Assembly: GCF_003459245.1 (NCBI RefSeq)
Contig: NZ_QRVG01000024.1
Span: 1-30,741 of the forward strand
Length of the DNA stretch: 30,741 nucleotides
Direction of reading: 5' to 3'
DNA from: Collinsella sp. AF23-2
GTDB lineage: Bacteria; Actinomycetota; Coriobacteriia; Coriobacteriales; Coriobacteriaceae
In this document: one piece after another, positions 8,559 to 16,983 of the stretch
Layout: every line of letters begins with the position of its first letter
How positions within the stretch are numbered: position 1 is the first letter of the stretch
Translations under genes and position numbers: made by a program
The notes under the pieces: generated by a model
What the model was told of the DNA's origin: nothing
Databases searched by the model: none
What the model saw: the letters and a program-made list of their open reading frames with translations, nothing else

Positions 8559-8614
8559 ATGATTGCTCCTCTCTGTTGTTTGCCTGCAAGTTTGATGCAG
8601 TGACAGAAGAAGGG

Positions 8615-9553
8615 CTAGCGGGATTTCTGTCTGGTGCTATCGAGATTCTGCCTCGCTGCTCGATAGCTCGAAGGAGTGCACCCCATTTGTTCTTTAAATA
8701 CCTGGCCAAGATGGCTTGCTGTTATAAATCCGCATTGGCGCGCGACTGTCTGTACCGTTCGCGTGGTGTGTGCCAAAAGTTCGCAAGCACGGTTTATGCG
8801 GTATGCGCGTAGATATGCCGCCGGGGTCGTTCCTGCACAAGTTTCGATAATGCGGTAACACTCTCTTTCGCTTACGCCGGCTGCAGATGCCATCTGGGGC
8901 ACATCTATAGCGGCTGCATAGTTTGCGCGGATAAAGTCCAGGATTGCCTTGAACTGTACGTCGCGGCTGGTCATCCAAGAGGCGCCGTCGGAAGAAAAGA
9001 GCGGTTCGGTCTTGGCGTTAATCTGAATCCAGAGCTCTGACAAACTATTTCGAAGCGCCATCTCGTTCTGCGGCTGTTGAAGGTCGTGGCTAAAGGAGCT
9101 CTTCAGCAAATCGATAAAGGGCATATCGTCGGGATTGGTGGGCGACCATTTGAGCACATCGACGCCTCGACATTGAAGCAATGGGTTGATGTAGCGCTTT
9201 TGGAGACGTCCCGCGGGATCGCCGAGCATCGACGGCTGAAAGATATGCAGCATTTGAATGGCTGGCGCCGAATTGGGTGATTGCAGCGTGCTGTGCAAAA
9301 CGCCGCCGTTGATAAAGCCGGCGGACCCTTCCTCAAAGCGTACGTGCTCATGAGCCGCGTGCGTTCGATAGTCAATCGCTCCCTGCTCCATGTAGAAAAG
9401 CTCAACTTCGGAATGCCAGTGCCAGGGGACGGAATTGCCCGGATAGCGAGCGAATTCTGCGCGTTCGGCAATATAGGGCCAGTCTTCGGCGGTCTCGGGA
9501 AACGCTTCCTCGCGTCCTCCGCGGTGCAATTCTATGTGATCCATGTTTCGCAT
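8615..9553 (-). CDS. AraC-family transcriptional regulator with cupin sensor domain
   Basis: 312 aa. The N-terminal cupin-like ligand domain (residues about 20-110) contains PWHWHSEVELFYMEQG, typical of AraC sugar sensors. The C-terminal two-HTH domain covers roughly the last 100 residues (IDVPQMASAAGVSERECYRI, VQTVARQCGFITASHLGQVF, GCTPSSYR). The start may be 9553 or the ATG at 9541-9544 (MDHIEL); neither has a strong ribosome site. It likely controls its own operon with the downstream HAD phosphatase. The ligand is unknown. Confidence 0.9.
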   Translation of the reverse strand: MRNMDHIELHRGGREEAFPETAEDWPYIAERAEFARYPGNSVPWHWHSEVELFYMEQGAIDYRTHAAHEHVRFEEGSAGFINGGVLHSTLQSPNSAPAIQMLHIFQPSMLGDPAGRLQKRYINPLLQCRGVDVLKWSPTNPDDMPFIDLLKSSFSHDLQQPQNEMALRNSLSELWIQINAKTEPLFSSDGASWMTSRDVQFKAILDFIRANYAAAIDVPQMASAAGVSERECYRIIETCAGTTPAAYLRAYRINRACELLAHTTRTVQTVARQCGFITASHLGQVFKEQMGCTPSSYRAARQNLDSTRQKSR

Positions 9554-9578
9554 GACATCAGTATAAAGCGCGATGGGC

Positions 9579-9788
9579 TTAGATTGCTCTTGCCTGTTCG
9601 GGGAACGCCTTGTCTAGGGATGCTTGGAGCTTTTCGAAGGATGCTCGCAGGTTGAGGCTCTGATCGGCTGAGCGCTTTTGCTGTGAGGTTGGGGAGTCGA
9701 GGAGGCCGTTTCTCTGTGTCGGGGGGAAGGAGAAAAGGTCTGCATATTTTAGGGATGGCTGCTGTGCTGCGTCATTGGAAGAATGCAT
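9579..9788 (-). CDS. Possible small protein, 69 aa, unrecognised
   Basis: An ATG at 9788 is preceded by GAGGAGG at a spacing of about ten bases. The frame stays open for 69 codons and stops 25 bp before the AraC-type start, consistent with an upstream operon member. The product is polar, rich in S, Q and L, with a C-terminal segment (SFEKLQASLDKAFPEQ) that could form an amphipathic helix. No family recognised. It could be spurious; the ribosome site and operon-like spacing are the evidence for it. Confidence 0.35.
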   Translation of the reverse strand: MHSSNDAAQQPSLKYADLFSFPPTQRNGLLDSPTSQQKRSADQSLNLRASFEKLQASLDKAFPEQARAI

Positions 9789-9790
9789 GC

Positions 9791-9979
9791 TTATACGGCC
9801 TCCTCGATGTCCACCAAAAGATTGCGCTCGGGGTGTGCTGCTAGGTCCCGTGCGTTGGCAGTATTATGCCGCGGCTGTTGCAAAGAAGCGCTAAAGAAAG
9901 GCTTAATGAGGTTTGACGTTGCGATGAAACCGCAGGTAAAAGCTATCGAGTAACACTCTTGAAAGGTTTTGAGCTTAAG
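9791..9979 (-). other. Open frame of 62 codons without a clear start
   Basis: A minus-strand frame is open from just after a TAG near 9980 to a TAA at 9791-9793, five bases before the next ATG (TAAGCATG). The translated tail (NTANARDLAAHPERNLLV, then DIEEAV) looks protein-like, and the TAA-to-ATG junction with GAGGAGG inside the tail resembles translational coupling. There is no ATG; only a TTG could start it, with no ribosome site. It may be the remnant of a gene whose 5' part is lost. The rest of the gap (9980-10041) holds nothing visible. Confidence 0.25.
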
Positions 9980-10041
9980 GGCTTTCTAAGGTTTGTGACG
10001 TGGATGTGGCGCGGACGTGCGGAGCGTGTGAATGCTTGCTG

Positions 10042-11028
10042 TTAGCGCTGCGGCTCTGCGGCGCGCACCTGCTCGATGACCTTTTCCATCGTGGCGTCGA
10101 TGCGGTCTTTTTTGAGCTCGCATTCCCAGATGGTTATGGGTGTCCAGCCCATTTGAGTGAGTGCCGCCACGGCAGCGCGGTCGCGCTCGACGTTGCGACG
10201 GAACTTTGCCTCCCAAAACTCAACGTTGCGCTTGGGCTGGCTAGGGTTGCACTTGGGGCAGCGGTGCCAAAAGCAGCCGTTGACGAAGATGGCGATCTTG
10301 CGCCCGGGAAAGGCGATGTCGGGCTTGCCGGGTACCTTCCATTCCAAACGATAGCCCGTAAGGCCCGCGGCCCGTAGGCGCTGACGTACGAGCAGCTCGG
10401 GCTTGGTGTTGGCGCGCTTGTTGCCCTTCATGGACTTTTTGATGGCGGCGCGACGGCGGACCAGTTCGCGCTCGTCAGCGGAGAGGTCCGAGGTATCGAT
10501 GCCGTCGAGCAGGCCGGGCTTGGGACGCTTCTTGCTGCGGCGCTTAGGTGCGCGCTTGGGTTTGGTGGCGGGTTTGTTGGCTGTGTTGGGCACGGCGTCA
10601 TCGGCGGAGCTTGTCTCGAGCCGGTCTTCCTTCAGCTCAATCAGGGCATCAATGAGCCCCTTGTCAGCGGGCATCCATTCCACCGTGGCAAGTGAGGTGC
10701 GTGGAATCCAGCGGATATCGAGCTGGCGGTCGTGCTTCTGGGGCTCATCGGATTCATCGGCGAGCGAGCAGTAGTAGCACTCCATGGAGAGATGAAAATC
10801 GGGGTAGTCATACTCAACGGTATAGAAATCGCGCAGGTTGGTGACTTTTACCTGCAGCTCTTCCATAAGTTCGCGTCGCACGGCGTCCTCGGGTGTCTCG
10901 CCGCGCATGAGCTTGCCGCCGGGAAACTCCCAAAGTCCCTGCATGTCGCCGTAGCCGCGCTGCACGGCAAGCAGCTCATCGGATCCTTCTTTGCGAATGA
11001 TCCCAGCGGCAACATGAACAGTCTTCAA
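10042..11028 (-). CDS. NUDIX hydrolase fused to Vsr-type mismatch endonuclease
   Basis: A 328-aa two-domain protein. Residues about 1-135 form a MutT/NudG-like NUDIX domain: WEFPGGKL then the NUDIX box G38-x5-E44-x7-RELMEE (52-57), predicted to hydrolyse damaged or non-canonical (d)NTPs. A disordered Lys/Arg-rich linker (about 140-175, KPKRAPKRRSKKRPK) follows. Residues about 195-328 match the Vsr T:G mismatch endonuclease: NTKPELLVRQRL, PGKPDIAFPGRKIAIFVNGC with catalytic Asp237, FWH (His255), FWEAKFRRN and ITIWECEL. The start is TTG at 11028, with AGAGAGGA six bases upstream. The longer frame is antisense to the ABC ATPase and was rejected. No cytosine methyltransferase is nearby. Confidence 0.9.
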   Translation of the reverse strand: MKTVHVAAGIIRKEGSDELLAVQRGYGDMQGLWEFPGGKLMRGETPEDAVRRELMEELQVKVTNLRDFYTVEYDYPDFHLSMECYYCSLADESDEPQKHDRQLDIRWIPRTSLATVEWMPADKGLIDALIELKEDRLETSSADDAVPNTANKPATKPKRAPKRRSKKRPKPGLLDGIDTSDLSADERELVRRRAAIKKSMKGNKRANTKPELLVRQRLRAAGLTGYRLEWKVPGKPDIAFPGRKIAIFVNGCFWHRCPKCNPSQPKRNVEFWEAKFRRNVERDRAAVAALTQMGWTPITIWECELKKDRIDATMEKVIEQVRAAEPQR

Positions 11029-11176
11029 CAGGAGTCCTCTCTCAATATCATCACGTGGCAGGCTAGCTACCCCTACCTTACACAACGGTAAGGCAAGCGT
11101 AAGCCATATCGATGGTAGCTGGCTCGTCTTCTTGCGACTATAGATGCCGTAGACTAATCGCAAGAAAGGACTCGGT
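11029..11176. promoter_or_regulatory. Divergent region NUDIX-Vsr / ABC transporter
   Basis: 148 bp containing two inverted repeats: CCTTAC/GTAAGG around 11080-11095, and CTTGCGA (11131-11137) with TCGCAAG (11158-11164) directly before the ABC ribosome site. TATAGA at 11139-11144 lies in the loop of the second repeat and could be a -10. An operator role is plausible but unproven. Confidence 0.35.
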
Positions 11177-11962
11177 ATGCAAACCACGCACATGGCGACC
11201 CCGGTACTGGAGGTCGCGCATCTCGAAAAGGTATATGGAGCGCTGGGCAACGTGACCCGCGCGCTCAACGACGTCAGCTTTACGGTCAACCGCGGCGAAT
11301 TTGTTGGCATCATGGGCGCTTCGGGCTCGGGCAAGTCGACGTTGCTCAACTGCGTGTCGACCATTGATAGCGCCACGAGCGGCACGATCCGCATCAACGG
11401 CCAGGACGTGACGCGCATGAAGCAGGCTAAGCTTTCGCAGTTCCGCCGCGAAGAGCTCGGCTTTATCTTCCAGGACTCCAACCTGCTCGATACGCTCACG
11501 GCACGCGAGAACATCGCCCTGCCGCTCACCATTGCCCGCACAAACTCGGCAGAGATCTCGACCCGCGTGCAGGATGTGGCCGCGCGTCTGTCTATCAGTC
11601 AGGTGCTCGACAAGTATCCCTACCAGATGTCCGGCGGTCAGCAGCAGCGCGTTGCCGCGGCCCGCGCGCTCGTCACCGACCCCACCATGATCATGGCCGA
11701 CGAGCCCACCGGCGCCCTCGATTCCAAGAGTGCCCGCCTGCTGCTCGAGAGCCTGGAGGCCCTCAATCGCCGCCTGCGCGCCACGGTGCTCATGGTCACG
11801 CACGACAGCTTTGCCGCCAGCTACACGAGCCGTGTGCTGTTTATTCGCGACGGCAAAATCTTCACCGAGCTGCGCCGCGGCGACACCGACCGCCGAGAGT
11901 TCTTCGACCGCATTATGGAGGTCGTTGCCATGATGGGCGGTGAGGGCTCCGATGCTCTGTAA
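11177..11962 (+). CDS. ABC transporter ATPase, BceA/MacB-like
   Basis: A 261-aa ATP-binding subunit for an FtsX-type permease. Walker A is GASGSGKST, the Q-loop FIFQDSNLLD, the signature MSGGQQQR, Walker B IMADEPTGALD and the H-loop VTHD. The ordering and the TRALNDVSFTVNRGEF start are typical of the peptide-antibiotic resistance (BceA) and MacB/LolD group. AAAGGA precedes the ATG at 11177. It overlaps the permease gene by 11 bp, so the two are translationally coupled. Likely role: detoxification or sensing of antimicrobial peptides, or export. No two-component system is adjacent. Confidence 0.93.
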   Translation: MQTTHMATPVLEVAHLEKVYGALGNVTRALNDVSFTVNRGEFVGIMGASGSGKSTLLNCVSTIDSATSGTIRINGQDVTRMKQAKLSQFRREELGFIFQDSNLLDTLTARENIALPLTIARTNSAEISTRVQDVAARLSISQVLDKYPYQMSGGQQQRVAAARALVTDPTMIMADEPTGALDSKSARLLLESLEALNRRLRATVLMVTHDSFAASYTSRVLFIRDGKIFTELRRGDTDRREFFDRIMEVVAMMGGEGSDAL

Positions 11963-14153
11963 ACTCGCTTGGGGCAACGTCCGCCGCGCCGGCCGCGACT
12001 ACCTCGTCTACTTGCTGACGCTCACCCTGGGCGTCACGGTCTTCTATGCCTTTAACACCATCTCGATGCAGGTCGACATCGCCGGAATCGATGAAGAGGG
12101 CTTGGCACAGGTTATGGGCAGCATGCTCGGCGACCTGACGTACTTTTTGGCCGGTGTCATGGCTTTTTTGATGGTGTACGCCAATAACTTCATCATGAAA
12201 CGCCGCAAAAAGGAGTTTGGCCTGTACCAGGTGCTCGGCATGGGGCGCGGGCGCGTCGCCACGATCATGGCACTCGAGACGGTGATTGTCTCGGTGGTGG
12301 CCTTTGTCGCCGGCATTGTGCTGGGTGTGGGACTCTCCCAACTCATGACGTTCTTTACGGCCTCGCTCTTTAAGACACAGATCGCCAATTTCCACTTCTT
12401 TTTCTCGATGCATGCGTTCAATCTGACCCTTGCCTGCATGCTCGTAATGTTTGTGCTCACGCTACTGCTGAACCTCCGCGCCGTGCGTCGTACCAAACTC
12501 ATCGAGCTTATGGGTGCCGAGCGTCGCAACGAGAGCATCAAGACACGCAACCCCTGGATCGCGATTGCCATCTTTGCCGTGGGCGCGGTGCTTGTGGGCG
12601 TGGCCTATTACCGTCTGCTACGTGATGGGTTCCCGCTAACCGCGACGGACAGCAAGCTACAAGAGGCCATGAACCAGTTTGGCATTACGACCGCTATGGT
12701 TACCGTGGGCACCTTTGCCCTGTTCTGGGGACTCTCGGGCATGCTCATCAAGCTGCTGCAGAGCCTGCGCGGCGTGTATTGGCGCGGCCTCAACATGTTT
12801 ACCGTGCGCCAGCTTGCGGCCAAGGTCAACACGGTGTGCTTTTCGATGGGCGTCATCGCGATGCTCCTGTTTTTGGCTATTACCTCGGTGACCTGCGGTA
12901 TGTCGATCGCCAACGTGATGAACGAAAACCTCGAGCGCTATAACCCTGTTGACGTGTCTCAGACGTATGTCTATTACACGCCCGAAACGCTCGACTACTA
13001 CAAGGAGTATGTCAATCCGTCTGAGGCCGATCGCATGGTGCTGGCCGATGCAACGGTCGATTTGTACGCTGCGTGGCATGGCGAGCGCAAGTCGGCGGAC
13101 AACAACGACGAGACCGGCAAGAAGGTCAATATCGCCGATGTTGCCGGTGAGCATGTGCAGATCGACTCGTATCTGAGCTATACGCTTGGCGGCTCGGATC
13201 CTTCGGTGACGGCGGGCGAGATGTGCAAGGCCATGGGCGAAAAGCTCCCCAAGGCGCTCGAGGCTAGCAATGCCGATGATATGGGCCTGTTTGTGACGCC
13301 GGCGAGCCAGTACAACAAGCTGCGCCAGATGATGGGCGAGGAGCCGGTGAGCATTGGCCGCGACCAGTACTTGCTTACGTGTGATATGGGCGGTGAGCTG
13401 GGCGACCTGTACACCAAGTACATGGCCGGCGGTCACACCCTTTCCTTGGGCGGGCATGAGCTCAAGCCTGCAACCGATAGGTCGGACGAAGATACGGCGG
13501 CCATCGCCAACTCGGCGATGGGCAGTAATCCGGGTACCGTCGTCGTTGCCGACGAGCTGTTGTCCCAACTTAATCTGCAGCCGTATTCCAGTAGCCTGCT
13601 CGTTAACTACAAACAGGGGATGGATACGACCGAGGCAGACGAGAGCATTAAATACACTCTGCTCGACGATCTGCTCGTTGACGGCAAGAAGCCGGGGTCG
13701 TGGGGAACCTTCATCACACGCTCCGAGATGTACACGCAAGCAGCGCAAATGAACGGTCTTATTAGCTACCTAGCCATCTACATCGGCTTTGTATTGGTCG
13801 TTGCATGCGCGGCGATTCTGTCGATCCAGCAACTCTCCAACGTGGCCGATGGCAGCCGCAGCTATCGTGTGCTGGCACAGATCGGCTGCGACGACCGCCA
13901 GATTCGCCATTCGGTGATGGCGCAGCAAGCGGTATTCTTCCTGTTCCCGCTGGCAGTGGGCCTAGCGCACTCCTTTGTGGCACTTAAGGTGATCATCGAG
14001 CTGGTGAGCATATTCGGAAATATGAGCATCGGCGGCACCGTGGGCCTCACCTGTGCGATCTTCCTGGCAGCCTATGGTGGCTACTTCCTGGTGACGTACC
14101 TCATGAGCGCCGGCATGGTACAAGCTGCCATCGCCACCCGCTACAGCGAGTAA
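11952..14153 (+). CDS. FtsX-family ABC permease, BceB-like
   Basis: A 733-aa membrane protein with the BceB layout. There is one N-terminal membrane segment after KLAWGNVRRAGRDYLVYLL and three more by residue about 180. Four further segments lie between residues 200 and 330. A large non-membrane domain of about 250 residues (330-590) follows, then three C-terminal segments (LISYLAIYIGFVLVVACAAI onward). The start at 11952 (MLCKLAWGN) overlaps the ATPase stop; an ATG at 11940 would extend it by four residues. The large outside domain is where BceB-type proteins contact peptides or lipid II. It forms one operon with the ATPase and is followed by a composite hairpin element. Confidence 0.9.
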   Translation: MLCKLAWGNVRRAGRDYLVYLLTLTLGVTVFYAFNTISMQVDIAGIDEEGLAQVMGSMLGDLTYFLAGVMAFLMVYANNFIMKRRKKEFGLYQVLGMGRGRVATIMALETVIVSVVAFVAGIVLGVGLSQLMTFFTASLFKTQIANFHFFFSMHAFNLTLACMLVMFVLTLLLNLRAVRRTKLIELMGAERRNESIKTRNPWIAIAIFAVGAVLVGVAYYRLLRDGFPLTATDSKLQEAMNQFGITTAMVTVGTFALFWGLSGMLIKLLQSLRGVYWRGLNMFTVRQLAAKVNTVCFSMGVIAMLLFLAITSVTCGMSIANVMNENLERYNPVDVSQTYVYYTPETLDYYKEYVNPSEADRMVLADATVDLYAAWHGERKSADNNDETGKKVNIADVAGEHVQIDSYLSYTLGGSDPSVTAGEMCKAMGEKLPKALEASNADDMGLFVTPASQYNKLRQMMGEEPVSIGRDQYLLTCDMGGELGDLYTKYMAGGHTLSLGGHELKPATDRSDEDTAAIANSAMGSNPGTVVVADELLSQLNLQPYSSSLLVNYKQGMDTTEADESIKYTLLDDLLVDGKKPGSWGTFITRSEMYTQAAQMNGLISYLAIYIGFVLVVACAAILSIQQLSNVADGSRSYRVLAQIGCDDRQIRHSVMAQQAVFFLFPLAVGLAHSFVALKVIIELVSIFGNMSIGGTVGLTCAIFLAAYGGYFLVTYLMSAGMVQAAIATRYSE

Positions 14154-14190
14154 CAAGCGGGCAAAACCGTCGCAAAACCAACGCGAACAG

Positions 14191-14483
14191 CCGCCGCGAA
14201 CGGGGTCCGGACCCTTTTCGCGGCGGTTTTTTGTCTATCGGATGCCTCTCAGATGCAAGTGAGTAGACTTTTTTGGACTTGTCGAGCACACCGCGCCAAA
14301 CGCTCAATAAAACCGCAGGTCAGGGCGGTGGTGTTTTGGGGCGTGCTCGGCATCCCGCCAAAAGCCTACTCACTTGGTTTTACTGCTAGAAAACCGCCGC
14401 GAGGGAAAGTAGCTCCCTCGCGGCGGTTTTGGCATTTGCCCAGATAAAACCTGCCAAAATAAACCTGTCCCTTTTTGGTAGGT
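14191..14483. repeat. Composite four-hairpin intergenic element, copy 1
   Basis: Convergent gap between the permease and a LuxR gene. In order: (h1) terminator CCGCCGCGAA (14191-14200) / TTCGCGGCGG (14217-14226) plus TTTTTT, with inner palindrome GGGTCCGGACCC; (h2) CAAGTGAGTAG (14256-14266) / CTACTCACTTG (14366-14376), enclosing CGAGCAC (14283-14289) / GTGCTCG (14343-14349); (h3) a perfect 17-bp stem (14390-14406 / 14414-14430) with loop AAGTAGC; (h4) ACCTGCCAAAA (14449-14459) / TTTTGGTAGGT (14473-14483). The same order recurs at 28256-28545. Blocks of 30 nt (14248-14277) and 40 nt (14439-14478) are identical to that copy. h1 should terminate the ABC operon and h3 could act in both directions. 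Confidence 0.85.
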
Positions 14484-15448
14484 TATCGTTTCCAAAAGTG
14501 GAGGATGAGCGTCGTGCGGTTTTGCTGCTCAGTTTTGACCAGGATGTTGTGGATATGGGTCTTGACGGTGCCCACGGCAAGGAAGAGCTCGTCAGCGATC
14601 TCTTGGTTCGATTTGCCCAACACAACCAGACGCATGACTTCGGTTTCGCGGTTGGAGAGCTTGTAGGCGTTGCGATAGAAGGGCATCTGCTCTTCGATGT
14701 GTCGATCAAGATCGCTGACGTTCTTTTCCTCGGGCGCCTCCTGCATGCGAATCGAAAGCACGTGATAGGCATAGATGATCAGCAGAATCGCAAAGTAGCA
14801 CGCAAAGATGTTCTCGCTAAAGTTGCGCTCGGACAGGTACAGCTGCAGCCAAGAGGGTGCCAGGCTCATGGGAACAACAAGGATGTTGTAGAAATCCTCG
14901 GCAACGATGCACCCGACCAGAATGGCGCCGATAATGAGGTGCTTTCGTTGATTGTTGACGCGCGCCTTAAGCTCGACCTGCGTGCTTTTATGCGCCGTCC
15001 AAAAGATATACAGTCCCACAAATACAAGGAATACCTGACGCATCGTGTAGTAGAGCCATTGATGCATGGGGCCGTAGGGGACAGCGACAATGACCAGCAG
15101 CTCGCTCAGGAAGAACGTTGCGACGGGAATAACAAACTGCTTTTTTGAATGTTTGTCGAGCAAGTCCATGGCAATGAGCCAGATAAAAGCTTGTGAAGCG
15201 GTCGCCACAAGGGTCCGCAACACAGGCATGGTAATTGAGTAATAGTCGCTGGCTGGAAAACTCTGGTTTTGCAACGTGTATTCAAAAAAGAAGATCTCGG
15301 TCATCTCGATGGCATAGCAAATAAAAACGCCGCTGCCATAGATAAAGAAGCGTCGACGAGACGAGGCATAGGCGGCAAGCGAAAGCACTGCCGTCACAAT
15401 ACAGATCACGAGTATCGCTAGGGTATAGAAGAACATCAGGGTGTTCAT
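14483..15448 (-). CDS. Membrane-bound LuxR-family transcriptional regulator
   Basis: About 321 aa. The N-terminal two-thirds hold roughly seven hydrophobic segments (MFFYTLAILVICIVTAV, FFIYGSGVFICYAIEM and others) with no recognised catalytic domain. The last ~65 residues are a LuxR-type HTH (LSNRETEVMRLVVLGKSNQE then IADELF and GTVKTHIHNILVKT). Such membrane-anchored LuxR proteins are expanded in Coriobacteriia. The start at 15448 (MNTLMFF) has only GGTGG upstream; 15463 is the alternative. It is divergent from the putrescine carbamoyltransferase gene and so a good candidate for controlling the agmatine genes (inference). It is a paralogue of the broken gene at 22408-23399. Confidence 0.88.
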   Translation of the reverse strand: MNTLMFFYTLAILVICIVTAVLSLAAYASSRRRFFIYGSGVFICYAIEMTEIFFFEYTLQNQSFPASDYYSITMPVLRTLVATASQAFIWLIAMDLLDKHSKKQFVIPVATFFLSELLVIVAVPYGPMHQWLYYTMRQVFLVFVGLYIFWTAHKSTQVELKARVNNQRKHLIIGAILVGCIVAEDFYNILVVPMSLAPSWLQLYLSERNFSENIFACYFAILLIIYAYHVLSIRMQEAPEEKNVSDLDRHIEEQMPFYRNAYKLSNRETEVMRLVVLGKSNQEIADELFLAVGTVKTHIHNILVKTEQQNRTTLILHFWKR

Positions 15449-15777
15449 CTGCCACCGTCCCATCTCATTTCATCTATGGCCGAGCCCTGTATACCTTGTG
15501 GGATATAGACGTCTCAACCCTTCGTTCCATTGCGGATTAGGCGCCGAGATACAGCATAGCCGTATACCGTTCGCGGTTCTAGATAGTAAACCCCCTGCAA
15601 GCTGGCTACCTGCGGGTTTATATTGGTTTAGAGGGGGTGTAACTCCGTGAACGGTCTTTAATCCCGAATAAACTAGGTAAAAATTGCATACGGGTGAATG
15701 ATGGTCTTGTCAACACGAGGCGTGATGTTCGAGCGCCTCATAGCAATAGTCGGCACGACCGGCGGAAAGGAATCGAC
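15449..15777. promoter_or_regulatory. Divergent luxR-type / ptcA control region
   Basis: 329 bp without a gene. It holds an inverted pair TAAACCC (15587-15593) and GGGTTTA (15614-15620), and a second inverted pair ACCCCCT (15590-15596) / AGGGGGT (15632-15638). Two GTATACC copies lie near 15489 and 15562. TAAACC-n-TGC also appears before the amidohydrolase gene, so it may be the site of a shared LuxR-type regulator. Confidence 0.4.
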
Positions 15778-16851
15778 ATGGCGCTGCCTAAGGATTTCAT
15801 CGACACCAACGACTTCACCAAAGAGCAGATCCTGGCTATCGAGGATCTTGGCCTGGCAATGAAGAAGGCCATCAAGGTTGACGGTTATTATCCGCACCTG
15901 CTCCGCAACCAGAGCCTTGGCATGATCTTCCAGCAGGTTTCCACCCGCACCCGTCTTTCCTTCGAGACCGCTATGACCGACCTCGGCGGCCATGCTCAGT
16001 TCTATGGCCCTGGCACCATCCAGCTCGGCGGTCACGAGTCCCTGGGCGACACCGCTCGCGTTATGGGCTCGCTGCTCGACATCATGATGGCTCGCGTTGA
16101 CCGTCACAAGGACGTCGTCGGCCTCGCCGAGGGCTCCGCTGTGCCCGTCATCAATGGCATGTCCGAGTTCAACCATCCCACGCAGGAGATGGGCGACCTC
16201 ATGACCATGCTCGAGAACCTCCCCGAGGGCAAGAAGATCGAGGACTGCACCCTGGCCTTCATCGGCGACGCCACCCAGGTCTGCGTCTCCCTCATGTTCA
16301 TCGCCTCCAAGGTCGGCATGAAGTTTGTCCAGTTTGGACCCAAGGGCCACCAGATCCCCGACGGCGGCCTGCACGTTGGCACCGTTGAGGAGCGCGCCGA
16401 GTTCGGCAAGCAGATGATGGCCATCGCCGAGGAGAACTGCAAGGTCTCCGGCGGCTCCGTCGTCATCTCCGACGACATCGAGTGCATCAAGGGCGCCGAC
16501 TTCATCTACACCGACGTGTGGTATGGCCTGTACGACGAGGAGGTCTCGGGCGAGAACTACATGGACGTGTTCTACCCCAAGTATCAGGTCACCATGGACA
16601 TGATGAACTTCGCCGGCCCCAACTCCAAGTTCATGCACTGCCTGCCGGCCACTCGCAACGAGGAAGTCGTCGACGAGGTTATGGACGATCCCGAGCGCTC
16701 CCTGTGCTGGGTCGAGGCCGAGAACCGCAAGCACTCCATCCGTGCTCTCCTCGCTGCCCTGGGCAAGCGCACCCCGCTCAACGACGAGGGTGTCGAGTAC
16801 TCCGCCAAGGCCGAGCTTCACGCCGCTCTCGAGGCTCTCGAGCAGCTCTAA
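15778..16851 (+). CDS. ptcA: Putrescine carbamoyltransferase
   Basis: Phosphorolyses N-carbamoylputrescine to putrescine and carbamoyl phosphate in the agmatine deiminase pathway. 357 aa, longer than usual anabolic ornithine carbamoyltransferases and like PTC. The carbamoyl-phosphate loop STRTR is at residues 55-59, with [34 protein letters not shown] and the active-site HCLPATR. The first half ([27 protein letters not shown]) follows the enterococcal PTC closely from memory, and the agmatine neighbours settle the substrate. GGCGGAAAGG precedes ATG 15778. First gene of the agmatine cluster. Confidence 0.94.
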   Translation: MALPKDFIDTNDFTKEQILAIEDLGLAMKKAIKVDGYYPHLLRNQSLGMIFQQVSTRTRLSFETAMTDLGGHAQFYGPGTIQLGGHESLGDTARVMGSLLDIMMARVDRHKDVVGLAEGSAVPVINGMSEFNHPTQEMGDLMTMLENLPEGKKIEDCTLAFIGDATQVCVSLMFIASKVGMKFVQFGPKGHQIPDGGLHVGTVEERAEFGKQMMAIAEENCKVSGGSVVISDDIECIKGADFIYTDVWYGLYDEEVSGENYMDVFYPKYQVTMDMMNFAGPNSKFMHCLPATRNEEVVDEVMDDPERSLCWVEAENRKHSIRALLAALGKRTPLNDEGVEYSAKAELHAALEALEQL

Positions 16852-16983
16852 GCCTTAAGCCTGCTAAACGCACGTTTGCGGGCGGCGGATGCTCGTCTCC
16901 TGTCGCCCGCTCACCGAGGCTCAGGCAATTGCCTTAGTACCTTGGGCCTCGGATCTGTCCAAGACTGAGCGAAGGAGCTCATC
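16852..16983 (+). promoter_or_regulatory. Structured spacer ptcA - antiporter
   Basis: 132 nt with two stacked hairpins: GCGGGCG (about 16879-16885) / CGCCCGC (16904-16910), then CCGAGGC (16914-16920) / GCCTCGG (16946-16952) enclosing the palindrome AGGCAATTGCCT. There is no T-tract. It more likely tunes mRNA stability or attenuation than ends transcription. Confidence 0.45.

Noticed and set aside
11029..11541. N-terminal extension of the NUDIX-Vsr frame to 499 aa
   Set aside because: The extension is antisense to the ABC ATPase and resembles no family; TTG 11028 has a good ribosome site and gives a normal NUDIX N-terminus.
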